A DNA stretch of 64,000 nt, taken from NCBI GenBank assembly GCA_949775045.1, contig OX459096.1:38735316-38799315 (forward strand). Direction: 5' to 3'. The DNA comes from Metridium senile (Eukaryota > Cnidaria > Anthozoa > Actiniaria > Metridiidae). The first letter of the stretch is position 1; each line of letters begins with the position of its first letter. Below the pieces are notes generated by a model. The model saw only the letters and a program-made list of their open reading frames with translations. It searched no databases and was not told the DNA's origin. Below, one piece after another: positions 13,601 through 22,508 of the stretch. A program made the translations under genes and the position numbers.

Positions 13601-14545
13601 GGCTTGTTGCTCACTACACACAATAAACCTAACACCATGAGCCTAACTTAAGACAGCAAATCCAAATCTATTTCAGTCAACACAGTCTCGTCGACACGTA
13701 CTATTATTTGCTGTGTTATTACTTTTGTAAGATACTATTCTATTGTTTAATATCTGATTATCGGGGATTAACGACCAAAACAAGGCTGTGAGGTGTATTC
13801 ACATCATTGAGAAAATTAACTCACTTCAATTGTCACTTAATTCTCAGAATAAACTATGTTTCGTCTGTACATGTAAATTTGATCTTTCGGACTTTGACAA
13901 ACTGAGGTTTTCCTTGTCACAAAAGGAAACAAATCAATAGTTTCGACCTAAATTCGGAATAATCACCGGTACCTGCAACTACCAGTCTGTAAGAAAAACT
14001 CAACTAAAAACTTGAATCATTATTCGTATACTTGAGATCTGGATTTTGAATAATGAATACGTTTATCCTGAACAATAGAGAAACAGTCTGATAATAAATG
14101 GAAAGTATAATAAAGCTTGGAATAAATTATTGATCTGAGGCAGCTATAATGAAGTAGAGACATTTAGTACATATTAAATGTAACTGTTTATAGCACGATT
14201 GTTGTATTGCAACACTTTTTATAGGTAATATGCAAAGGTACTTGGTTTTTCCAAATGCAGTCAAGTGTGAATGATAAAAACATATGCTTTAATACTTACT
14301 TCTTGTTAGGTGGACTTGCATGAAGGTAGGAAGGCTGTCCAAAATGGCTTCTTCCTCAACAGGGCTACATGGCACTTCATCTTCTTCCTCTTCAAATAAT
14401 ATACTTGTCATTTCACAAAAAGAATTTTGCCGTTGGAGGCAAAGTTTACACATATCACATACACGGACTTGAAAGCCACAGCTCCAATTCTTATTACTCT
14501 CTCTTTTCCTTTTCGGTTTAGAGACTAGTAAATCTATATCAAGGC
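164..14545 (-). CDS. TRAK: TRAK/Milton-type kinesin adaptor (HAP1-N coiled coil), 3' end outside window
   Basis: Adaptor expected to link kinesin/dynein to the mitochondrial Miro GTPases (family knowledge). Exons in transcript order: 14300-14545 (less certain), 10550-10885, 4590-4666, 3941-3979, 2787-2864, 1969-2084, 1471-1567, 1315-1393, 730-803, 164-220. Phases agree at every junction. Spliced motifs match vertebrate TRAK in order: LTPEQVQETLRYF, QMTKTHNDLDAI, KEKDLELAAKIGQSLL, EEQLRHDVVRKNELLQ, RQLVEDCVEQL, ITSLTDDIAKKADD and DEISQLITTVVDLQ. This is the start of the HAP1 N-terminal coiled coil. The intron after 4590 uses a GC donor. The Milton-type C-terminal region would lie left of position 1. 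No start codon is assigned: the first recognisable exon has no convincing upstream ATG. A HAP1 paralogue is the main alternative, but vertebrate-type HAP1 is not expected here. Confidence 0.9.
1119..1210 (+). mobile_element. tRNA-derived SINE fragment
   Basis: A tRNA-like head with an A box (ATCAGTTGGTAGAGC) and a B box (GGTTCAAATCC) is followed by a short hairpin (CCCGGAATTTTTTACGGG). No intact tRNA cloverleaf is evident. It lies in a TRAK intron, antisense to the gene. Confidence 0.6.
2487..2760 (+). mobile_element. tRNA-derived SINE, copy 1
   Basis: The tRNA-like head (GGTTGAGTGGACAGAGCGTC; B box GGTTCGAGTCC) is followed by a conserved body with an internal doubled segment (GGGATTCTTATCTGAGGGCC twice) and an ATT-repeat 3' tail. 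A second copy at 63161-63430 is nearly identical along the full length, which defines the element. Confidence 0.8.
5715..5775 (+). repeat. Retroelement-like 3' hairpin tail
   Basis: CTGATGATGG, then an imperfect hairpin (GGCGTCA / TGACACC) and CCGAAACGTCGAAGAATAAA. This tail type is common at the 3' ends of retroelements in invertebrates; Penelope-like is my inference. No reverse transcriptase is nearby. Confidence 0.45.
6725..6850. repeat. Three tandem copies of a ~41-bp unit
   Basis: The core ACACAACATACAAAATCCTT recurs three times with few changes. It lies in the large TRAK intron. Confidence 0.7.
8443..8976 (+). mobile_element. Non-autonomous DNA element, family A copy 1
   Basis: The ends are inverted (ATAGACCACTTTCATAAAT and ATTTATGAACGTCGTCTAT). 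The interior matches the reverse complement of 20671-21041 over most of its length. Compared with that copy it holds extra sequence, including a 20-bp palindrome (8510-8571) and a doubled GTACAGATTTAAATGGG. Confidence 0.72.
9052..9303. repeat. Foldback element with ~110-bp arms
   Basis: Left GACTCAAG, then GCATCAAGCCAAGACC and GCTGGTAATGTATTGAAA are mirrored on the right by TTTCAATACATTACCAGC and TCTTGGCTTGATGC. It lies in the large TRAK intron. Confidence 0.75.
9505..9788. repeat. Foldback element with ~120-bp arms
   Basis: The left arm CTAGAGTGCTTACACTATG is matched by CATAGTGTAAGCACTCTA on the right. The arms include a shared GGAACAGCTTTAGTAACAAT block and are nearly perfect. Confidence 0.78.
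9820..9920 (+). repeat. Dispersed repeat B, copy 1
   Basis: The block GGAAACTAGC, CTAGTATAGGCTGCGTC, ATAAACGATAGGTAATAT, TGTAACACCGTAAAAAATG recurs at 17490-17630 and 42508-42730. Confidence 0.7.
10550..10885 (-). CDS. TRAK: TRAK exon: acidic N-terminal region plus start of HAP1-N domain
   Basis: Open on the minus strand, ending at a strong GTGAGT donor just below 10550 in phase 1. It encodes an acidic Ser/Asp-rich stretch, then NDGDWSMFTSD and LTPEQVQETLRYF, matching the DDW-to-ETLKYF block of vertebrate TRAK. An in-frame TAA lies only a few codons upstream, and the codon at 10880 is GTG, so the exon is probably internal. The acceptor is a tandem AAGAAG giving exon ends at 10885 or 10888, both in phase with exon 14300-14545. 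The first in-frame ATG is at 10691 and could start a shorter isoform. Confidence 0.82.
10900..11360 (-). promoter_or_regulatory. Possible internal TRAK promoter (locally GC/CpG-rich)
   Basis: The stretch at about 11215-11345 is visibly richer in GC and CpG than the surrounding AT-rich introns (for example GCGACCGCCTAGCGCC). It sits just upstream of the 10550-10885 exon on the minus strand. No TATA box was identified. A promoter here could drive a TRAK isoform starting at the ATG at 10691. This is inference from composition only. Confidence 0.3.
11660..11875. repeat. Degenerate GATCCCTGAT-type short repeat
   Basis: The words TGATCCCTGAT, GATCTCTGATCCC and CGATCCCGATCCC recur many times over about 200 bp. 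A 73-residue minus-strand ORF across it is a product of the repeat. Confidence 0.6.
12660..12860 (+). repeat. Retroelement-like tail fragment
   Basis: The segment runs through TTACGCGCTC/ACGCGTAACGCGC and CCTGATCAGTGGGC to GGTTGACGAAACGTGTCG. It resembles the CTGATGA...GAAACG hairpin tail seen near 5735. No coding sequence is attached. Confidence 0.35.
14300..14545 (-). CDS. TRAK: Probable upstream TRAK exon (Cys-rich plus acidic segment)
   Basis: The minus-strand frame is open back to a TAA near 14550 and ends at a strong donor (GTAAGTATT) in phase 1, which fits the acceptor of the next TRAK exon. It encodes a basic patch, a short Cys cluster including VCDMCKLC, then a Glu-rich stretch. Vertebrate TRAK has a CDVC motif in the corresponding N-terminal region, which supports the assignment weakly. 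The acceptor is uncertain: AG sites near 14546 and about 11 bp further in are both in phase. A missing 5' exon to the right is expected. Confidence 0.5.
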
Positions 14546-14787
14546 CTTAGGTGTGTAGTTTAAAAAATGCTTACTAAACTCAAGAACTTTCATAAAGTCG
14601 CATTAGCAAAGCTACACTGTTTAACATAAACGTCAATGGAGTGCTCTAAGTCGTCAATGTTATTCAACAACTGAATATTTTAACCTCACTGACTGTCACA
14701 ACTGAGCATGCGTGGTGAACTTGAAAGTTTGAGGTAATATCCATGTCGATCCGACAGTTTTAAGTACATAATAAGAAAGATGAGACA

Positions 14788-15152
14788 GAGGAAGGAAAAC
14801 ATCGATTATATCCAAGTGTTGGATAAAAAAAAACTGAGAATTTTTCAACAATATTTCGACTTTTATATCAAGCCTTGATTGATTTGAGGTCTTAAGTTCT
14901 TTATGTAGTAAGCCTCAAGGGATAGCAGACGTGACCAATTGTCACTCCAGTCAATAACTTCAGTTAAGTTATTGACTGGAGTGACAATTGGTCACGCCTG
15001 CTATCCCTTGAAGGAGTTAGAGCTATTTTAAATAGCTGATCTTGTAAACTTAAATTTAACATGATTATGACTTGAAATAAAAGTCGAAATATTGTTGAAA
15101 AATTCTCGTTTTTTCATCCAAAACTTGGATCTAAACGATGTTTTCCTTCCTC
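14788..15152. repeat. Foldback element with ~170-bp arms
   Basis: Outer GAGGAAGGAAAACATCG mirrors CGATGTTTTCCTTCCTC. The inner arms (AGGGATAGCAG, GTCACTCCAGTCAATAACTT) meet near 14963 with almost no loop. It occupies the region upstream of the first recognised TRAK exon. Confidence 0.78.
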
Positions 15153-15489
15153 GGACATGAGTTTTATAAGTAAGAGTTAAATACCGAGAATGGAGGCAAT
15201 AAGCCATATAAAGCCCGAGGGACGTTGCCGACATTCGAGGTTTTTAACTGACTTAATCCACACTTGATAAGGTTTTCTGAAAAGAAATAATGAATTTGAT
15301 TGTATTCAAGAAATAAAAGCACTCCCAAAAGATATCAACAATCTGTACATAATTTATTGCTCATTGTCAATGAATTCCCACAAGGAAATATTAAACAAAT
15401 GCTTTTCAATTCTATTCAGATGAATGCTAATGAACTTGAATGCTAACGACTTGATGACACTAAAGGCGTTTTTGTGGCAAAATTATCGT

Positions 15490-15580
15490 CGATTGACTTA
15501 GTAGCATAATAGCTTAAAGCTAGCGCGGATACAGCAATACAGGAGATCTCGGTTCGAATCCTGGCGTTGGTACTCAAAGA
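15490..15580 (+). repeat. tRNA-like SINE relic
   Basis: A B-box-like GGTTCGAATCC lies at 15551-15561, with weak tRNA-like sequence upstream. No cloverleaf is convincing. Confidence 0.35.
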
Positions 15581-17008
15581 CTTTTTTTCGACAAAAATCG
15601 CTATCAAGTAAATTATTTCTAAGACAACTGATGTTTACTAGTGGAGACGAGGGGATGCAAGTAATTATAAATGCAAGTGCTTTACCTAGTTAAAGCACGC
15701 TATTAGCGTGTTTTATCCAGATAAAGCACGCTAATAAGGGGGGAAATCTAGATAAAGCACTTGAATTGGAAATGAGCCGGTTATTATCCTAGATACAACC
15801 CTGTGAATAACAAAGAAAACCGAGTCAAATGTGGATTAATTATATTTATAAGTCGTTTGTAGTCTAAGTAAATTGCTATATATTTAGTTGACGTTACAGT
15901 AAATTTGAAATCACGTGAAAACTGTTCATGTTTTCCTGGGGAGAACGAAAAGATTTTATGCCTTATTTTTCTTGTAAAGGTTTGTTGATTTTGATTAGAG
16001 CAACCCCCCTGATTTGCTTGAGCGTTAGTTTGGCGGGATTTTACTATTATAGGTGACGCCAACTAAATATCTAACTAAATTTACTTAAACTATCTATTGA
16101 GAATTGTAAAAAGAAAAACCACTTGAGAAAATGATGAATAAACATCATTTAGGAATTTATTATCTTTATTTAAAGTCAAGATCAAAAGTATTGAGGACCT
16201 ACTGTAATAATGTAGTTTGGGAGAGCAATCTCCTGTGTACATTTACCATAAGTATTTACAACCAAAAGGTAAATATTCACCCTAAAACGATCGCCGGTTC
16301 CCCCTACCCCTTGGACAAAGAGAGTCCCCCCCCCCCCCCCCTCCATATACATCCGCACTCCTTATGCTCAACCTTGACACTAGCGATTGGGCGTCAACTA
16401 GATGAGCTTAAAATTAGATCCGATCGATATGTCGAGTGTTTTCAAGATCCGTTGCGGAATATGCTAGAAGTCACGACACTGGCTAGCGACTACATTACAG
16501 AGCCGACTGTAAGCCGCGTCTGGTTTAGTTTGAATGATTGTTGATACTCTAACGGCTGTGCGAGAGTTGTTTGTTCGTACGTTTATTCAGTGTTTGCTTG
16601 CCTATTTGTTTGATTGATTGATGTTTGTTCAATATTCAACGTCGAACTTCACGTGCAGGTGTCGTCACAAAAGACACCACCAGTATAAGGATCAAACAAG
16701 ATAGTCTAGTTTTCAAAGTCAGGTTGTCGAGTTTATATTACCTATCGTTTTCTGCGCATCAACAAGCAATATAAAAACGCAGTTTCTCACTATTCTGTGT
16801 CTAATATCTCAACATGACGCCGTTAATTCGACCTTGGATTTTCTTTAAAACGATTTTTAAAAGCAGCGGATCCCAAAGGTATCAAGCTACATCATTAGGA
16901 ACTGGCTAGGGGCAAAAAAGACTAGTGAGTCAATAACCATTTCCGAGCAATTAAATAAATACCCCATTAAGTTAGGTCAGGTTCAGCTTGGCATTGTAGT
17001 TATTTAAA

Positions 17009-17163
<155 letters not shown>

Positions 17164-17486
17164 CCTATTTCATACCTTTGTAAAGCGATTTTGGCAAGTA
17201 GTGGATTTAGCGCTATATAAATAAAGTTTATTATTACTATCATGTTGTCCACATAAATAGACGTCATTTTAACTTATTAATGTCACGTGTCTTATTGAAT
17301 ATCATTGTTTATCTAAGTCACGTGGTGTCGAAATGTTTCATGCTGTTCGCATGGACACTTGTAGTAGACTGGGCACTAAAAGAGCACCTAATGATTAGAG
17401 TTTTCTTAAATCTTCCGTTAACAGGTTCTGTATAATTAAATTTACCCAATGAATTGTATGTATCAATGTATCTAACGTTATATATA

Positions 17487-17632
17487 TAGTATAGGTAATA
17501 TAATGAAACTTGTAACACCGTAAAAAATGTTACTTTATTCTACTAATTTACAAATTTCATTATATTACCTATCGTTTATATCAAACACCGACGCAGCCTA
17601 TACTAGTTTACTCGCTAGTTTCCATTTATATA
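17487..17632. repeat. Dispersed repeat B, copy 2 (inverted pair)
   Basis: GGTAATATAATGAAACTTGT on the plus strand is followed by its reverse complement and then GACGCAGCCTATACTAG and GCTAGTTTCC, so a partial and a longer copy face each other. Confidence 0.68.
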
Positions 17633-17738
17633 TATACTGATATATGGTTTTCATCGTTTTGTTTATTAGCCAACCGCGTTAGCCCTTCTCCGTGTACTAG
17701 TTTGTGTGGCTTCGAACATACTATAACCTTGTTATTAC

Positions 17739-17744
17739 TTTATT
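17739..17744 (-). terminator. Candidate polyadenylation signal of the opsin gene
   Basis: TTTATT on the plus strand gives AATAAA on the minus strand about 240 bp past the opsin stop codon. It is the first canonical hexamer I noticed downstream. Confidence 0.4.
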
Positions 17745-17983
17745 GAATCACGATATGTAGGAACATGAACGCCGGACACCTCATTCACTTGACACAAGTT
17801 ACTACATTGTCGTATGAGTTGCCTTAATGATAAATCGATGGCAATAGCATAAAGTTTTACAGTGCTCTTTATCTTCTCATCACTAAATTGTGCATCTTAT
17901 TCCTTGTTCTTCCGCTTGCAATCTCAATGAAGCAGCTGGCCAATGACAAGTGGTGTGCTTCCTATCACGTCCCAGCTTTGCGG

Positions 17984-19958
17984 TCAAATGAATCTGGCTA
18001 CACCACATCTAATAGCACCTCGTCTTTCAGTATATCGGTTCAAAGTGTTTGTCGACGCCATGTCTGGTATACTTCCAACAGTGCTGGTCAAATTCGTCAA
18101 ACAGATCCTTTGAAGGGTAAACGCGTCGTCTGTTGTTTGCCTTGTTATGCTCAGCGGTTTTACGCGGCTTGACGGTTTTAGTTTTGTACGGATGATCCTT
18201 AAAATAGTCCTGCGAAGTCTGAAAAAAATATAGCAATTTAAGTTACAGTGAGGACACTCGAACAGTGAACAATTTGATTTTGTTATTACTTTTTTTTAAC
18301 CCACATGCTTCCCATGAGCTAATAGATTAGAAATATTCCCATGAGCGAATAGATTACAAATAAGATTTATTGATAAACATTTGAACTCACTGCTTCATTT
18401 TTAGAGTTTTTGAAGCATTAGAAGGTTCAGAAAATTACAACATGAAAAAAGGTCTAGCTAGTAATGTATAATTCACGGTTTGAGTATCCTCACTGTAATT
18501 CCAAATGAAAGATAGTAGTTTTTATTTCACGATGGTGTGTTAATTTAAAATACTGCACACAACGATTAATCAAACATATCTATATATAGCATGCACCTCA
18601 TCTTCAAAACCCAGGAAAGGGCCTTCATTGAGGGCTCGGGCGGGATATAGAAAAGGGGGCTTAGAAACAGTACTCATTTGATGGAACGGTTGGATTGTGC
18701 ACGGTACGAGAGGTTCAATATCCCAGTACCTTTGTTTTGACTTCTCGCCATTCTGCATAGCTTTATTTAGATTTTAAATGACTGGTAATTCCATGATGGA
18801 GAGATGTGGTAAATTGAGCCGATGCGTGCACCATGGGCCTCGAGTTTATTTATGACTTTCGCGACGAGTTGCATTGCCTACGTAAAATATATACCTTTGC
18901 CCTTTTCACCTATTTCTCCCACTTTCTTACTCTGGTCCAGGTACCATGCGGTACTCCATGGGTTATAGAGGATGTCGCACGCAGCCCACTTGTCACCGTT
19001 AATCATTATGTGCATGTTTGTTTGTGTGCAACATATAGACAAAACAAACAAACAAAACAGACAAAAACAGAATATTATAAACATAAAAAGCTCGTTCTCA
19101 CCTTCCGTTGAAAGTAATGTATACTATTGGGATATATACAGCGCTTGATTTAGCAATAATGGTAGGAAGAAGTGAGAGCTCTCCAGCCATCAAGTTATTT
19201 GCACCGAACAGCGAAACCAACACTCCAAGACAGTATGGCGTCCAGGTAACAATATACAAAAAGATGGCGGTGCCTATTATCCTAGACACAGTTCTGTATT
19301 CAATGAATGCCTGCACATTTATTCTCTGTTTGCACATGTGAGTATGTTTCGACAGTGAATGGTAGATCTTATACAAATGTCTAATGCTCATACCAATGGG
19401 AACGAAAAACGCGCATATTGTCAGAAAGAACGCGTAGATTAGACTTCCAGTGGTTGCTGGTCTCCAGTCAGGCGCACAGTTTGTTCCACCTCCTTCTATA
19501 GCCATTGCAGTTAGTCCAGTCGATGGCGGTAACATGACGGCTATTGAAAACATCCAAACCATCAATATCTGAATAGTTTTATTGTAGGATCGACGATTGA
19601 GTTCAGCTACGAACCTTAAACCGTCAATCGCTTTATTGATCTCTGCGACTATAACAGTCAAGAAGAAGACCATAGCTATTGATGCAGTTCCAGATAGAAA
19701 TCCTTCAGCAATACAAAACAGATTGTTGAAAGCCCATCGTTGTTGAATAGCGGACACAAAGCTACTTGGAAAAGACGCAAACATAAAAATCAAATTTGCT
19801 ACACCAATGTTTACAAGGAAAGGAGTTAGTTCCTTCTTGATAGACTTTTTGTGAAATAAAGCGCTCAGATTCAGGATTTGCAAAGGGAGTCCTATAACAA
19901 ACAAGATTAATATGCCAACTGCAAAGCAGAAGTAACCCACGGTGCTCAATGTCTCCAT
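17984..19958 (-). CDS. Opsin (class A GPCR), complete, two exons, 363 aa
   Basis: Light-sensing GPCR that binds retinal through a Schiff base. Exon 1 is 19102-19958 (ATG at 19958; donor GTGAGA, phase 2) and exon 2 is 17984-18218 (TGA at 17984-17986). Seven hydrophobic segments are evident. Aligned without gaps to bovine rhodopsin over the TM3, ECL2 and TM7 blocks, it keeps the retinal lysine (AKSSAVYIPIVY, K296 equivalent, about residue 270), the disulfide cysteines C110 and C187, TM6 W265/P267, and Glu at both positions 113 (CIAEGF) and 181 (EGGGTNC). Asn55 is Gln, Asp83 is Asn, ERY is EIN and NPxxY is IPxxY. The N-terminus before TM1 is very short. The spliced C-tail is basic, then Ser/Thr-rich (phosphorylation likely). 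A cnidarian opsin class fits; the subgroup is unresolved. Confidence 0.92.
18597..19005 (-). other. Two short protein-like minus-strand ORFs inside the opsin intron
   Basis: The opsin intron (18219-19101) holds two minus-strand ORF segments that look protein-like. One starts at an ATG at 19005 and reads MINGDKWAACDILYNPW onwards. The other starts at 18758 and reads MQNGEKSKQRYWDIEP onwards, ending in front of a GAG/GTGCAT donor-like site at 18597. Neither fits the opsin phase (2 to 2), so they are not a skipped opsin exon. They could be a small nested gene or chance; I do not recognise a family. Confidence 0.25.
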
Positions 19959-22508
19959 TTGGTAGAGTATTTAGTGTATTACGCTATATACCTGATAACA
20001 AGGTGTAAACACATGTAACTTAAAACAAGATGTAACCTTGGAAAGCAAATCCGTAAATCAAAAAAGGTGGCGTTATAGTCCAACTGCCAAGCCCAAGTAA
20101 GATATTTCAGTTAACCTCTCCATCAGTTCGTCTTAGTTTCAACCGTGACCGTGCAAGAACCAAAGAATAATATGCCAACTGTATTGACTTTGACTTGACT
20201 TTCCCACTACTCAGTAAGACATGTACATGTACATTTATATAGTGTCGGTGGCGTGGTCTACTACCATTTTAATTGCCGACCACATGTCGGGTTAAGTTAA
20301 GATAGTCGCCAGGTGTTTGGGCATCGTCAGGATGTAATTTTGCCTAGGTCATCCTTAGATGGCTAGGAGATTGTGCTTTTCTCAATTGTATATTATGTTT
20401 TTCGTATGACTGTGAAAAGTTCAGTGCCACGTGAGCGTGTCTTAACGTGGTGGCAGTGATGTTTCTAGAATCTTCGTGTCGTAAGCTTTTCATAGTCATA
20501 TGTAATCTGCTCTAACAGAAAATATCCACCCACAAGAGGTAAATGGAGAATACATTCGAGATCAGCCAATAATCAGAGCTTTTTCGACGAATCCATTTGA
20601 AAGAATATAAAATATTTCAACCTAATTACGTAGGTAAACTAATAGAGCAAGAGCACTAGACAACATTTTAATAAATGGCCGCCATCAATTATTACAATTG
20701 TTAAATGAATTGCTGTTTTAGATATCTTCTGATAGGCATTCATAATAAGGATAACTTGTGAAAGTTTGAGAAAAAAACGATTAAATTTTTAAGAAGCTAT
20801 ATGAATTCGAAAAGTCAGAAGGCAACAAAGAGGCAACAAAGGTCTCAGCAGAAAATTACATACAAATCTCTATATTTTTCATTAGCATAACTTCATTGGC
20901 ATTTTCGCCAGAGCATGCATGCATCAAAACCTTCCAGACATGCCAATTTCAGTTGGTTCCTTCATATGACAGGGCTAACATTTTAAAATATATGTTCGTT
21001 TTATTTATATTTATTTTCCACTATGTATGAAAGTGGTCTATGCTCTAGCATGCATGCAGTCTTCGACGTTTTTTAACATAGCTGTATTTGTTATTTGATG
21101 TTCCTGGTAGAGTGTAATAGTTGACATTCCGAGGGATGATGATCCTGTTGGATAATAAATATTTCAGTTGGTATTATTTCATAGTTTTAGTGTTTTCGCT
21201 CTGCTTTCTTTTACAAGTTGTATGAGTTACTTTACTATACTTAAATGATAAACTTACTAGTTTATGTATAATACTAATATATAAACTGCGGTAAATAATT
21301 ATATATAATAATCATAACAAGCTTTTTGACCGACGGTTTTTGTTTTCTCCCTGTTTGCATGATCTTTGCCTGTTGTGGTAAGTAATTAAATCAGGACAAA
21401 TAACCGTAAAATGCCGTCGGCAATAAACGACATTGGGAAATAATGGACGTCATTTGATATATGAGTACAAATTATCTCGAAATTGGATAGCCATATAATT
21501 GCTCATAGCGTTTTACGACTTTCCATGAATATAACTACCCTGGTTTCCAGAGGCTTAACTATAGCTTTCTCCCTGCCACGTATTTACGTTTCGCTGCTTC
21601 GCGGCTCAAAATACATAGCAGTCATAAGGGAGAGAGTTAGTTAAGCCTACAACAATGGTGATCAGGCGTATGAATATACGCCCATTTCAAAAAAGGGACT
21701 GTCGATCGAAGTGAACGGCAAACAGGGAATATGACGATTGAATGACCGTAAATTTTTTACTATTATGCATGTAGCATACACAGCTCTTTCAAAAAAAAAA
21801 ACCGTTGATCATTGCATTCCAAAAACGAAGAGGTTTTATTACTTTGAAATTAATAAACAGCAATTTTGTCGCATCGAAATTTTGTGCAACCCGCTGCGAT
21901 TTTCTGTCGCCTTATTTCGATTATATTCAAAGGTGCGGCGACAAAGCAGCGATAACTGCTATTAGAACAGCCGCTCATTTTGCGCGACAAAATTGCTAAT
22001 GTAAACGGACCTTTAAATTTTGAGCACGTTCGACATTTCCTGCGACAAAGCTGCGATCTGTGTTTGGGTTTGCAATAAAATTGCCTTGAAATCACCGCTC
22101 ATATCGCGGCGAACTAGTGTATACGGTCCATTAGTTTTGTGTGATGTGGCGTTCTCATTGGACCTATATTTCGCACCTGAATCATTATTTTTATTGACTT
22201 TTCTTCACTACGTCAATGAATATATGTCATATATATTTCAATCGGCTTTAAACGTAGGAAGATGCTTAAATCAAGCTGGTTTTTACCTAAAACGATGGAT
22301 TTATTCCGATCTATGACAGTGGGCGAAAAAAAGGGAAAAAATACAAATACCAACCAACACGTGTTTACGATTTCACGTTGCTCTTCATGTTTTATTCCAA
22401 ACCAAACACCCCGGTCCTCCCCTCTCAGTTTTAATTTTGCATGCTGTTTAGCGCGCGCAATTTATGACGTCACAATTGTACCATGTTTCTCTGTCAACTT
22501 GAAGAGCG
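19959..22508. promoter_or_regulatory. Shared 5' region of the divergent opsin and LRR-EGF genes
   Basis: The opsin (minus) and the LRR-EGF gene (plus) start 2.55 kb apart, so both promoters should lie here. I could not identify core promoter elements. A family A transposon copy (20671-21041) occupies the middle, and 21860-22140 has repeated GCGACAAAGC/GCTGCGA words that look like an old foldback element. The small open frames here are not supported as genes. Confidence 0.35.
20671..21041 (-). mobile_element. Non-autonomous DNA element, family A copy 2
   Basis: Reverse-complement homologue of 8443-8976, sharing blocks such as GGAAGGTTTTGATGC and AACTTTCACAAGTTAT, with the right end TATGAAAGTGGTCTAT. 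It lies between the divergent opsin and LRR-EGF genes. Confidence 0.72.

Noticed and set aside
16131..16544. 137-codon plus-strand ORF with a proline run
   Set aside because: The proline run comes from a poly-C tract, and no domain or splice context supports it.
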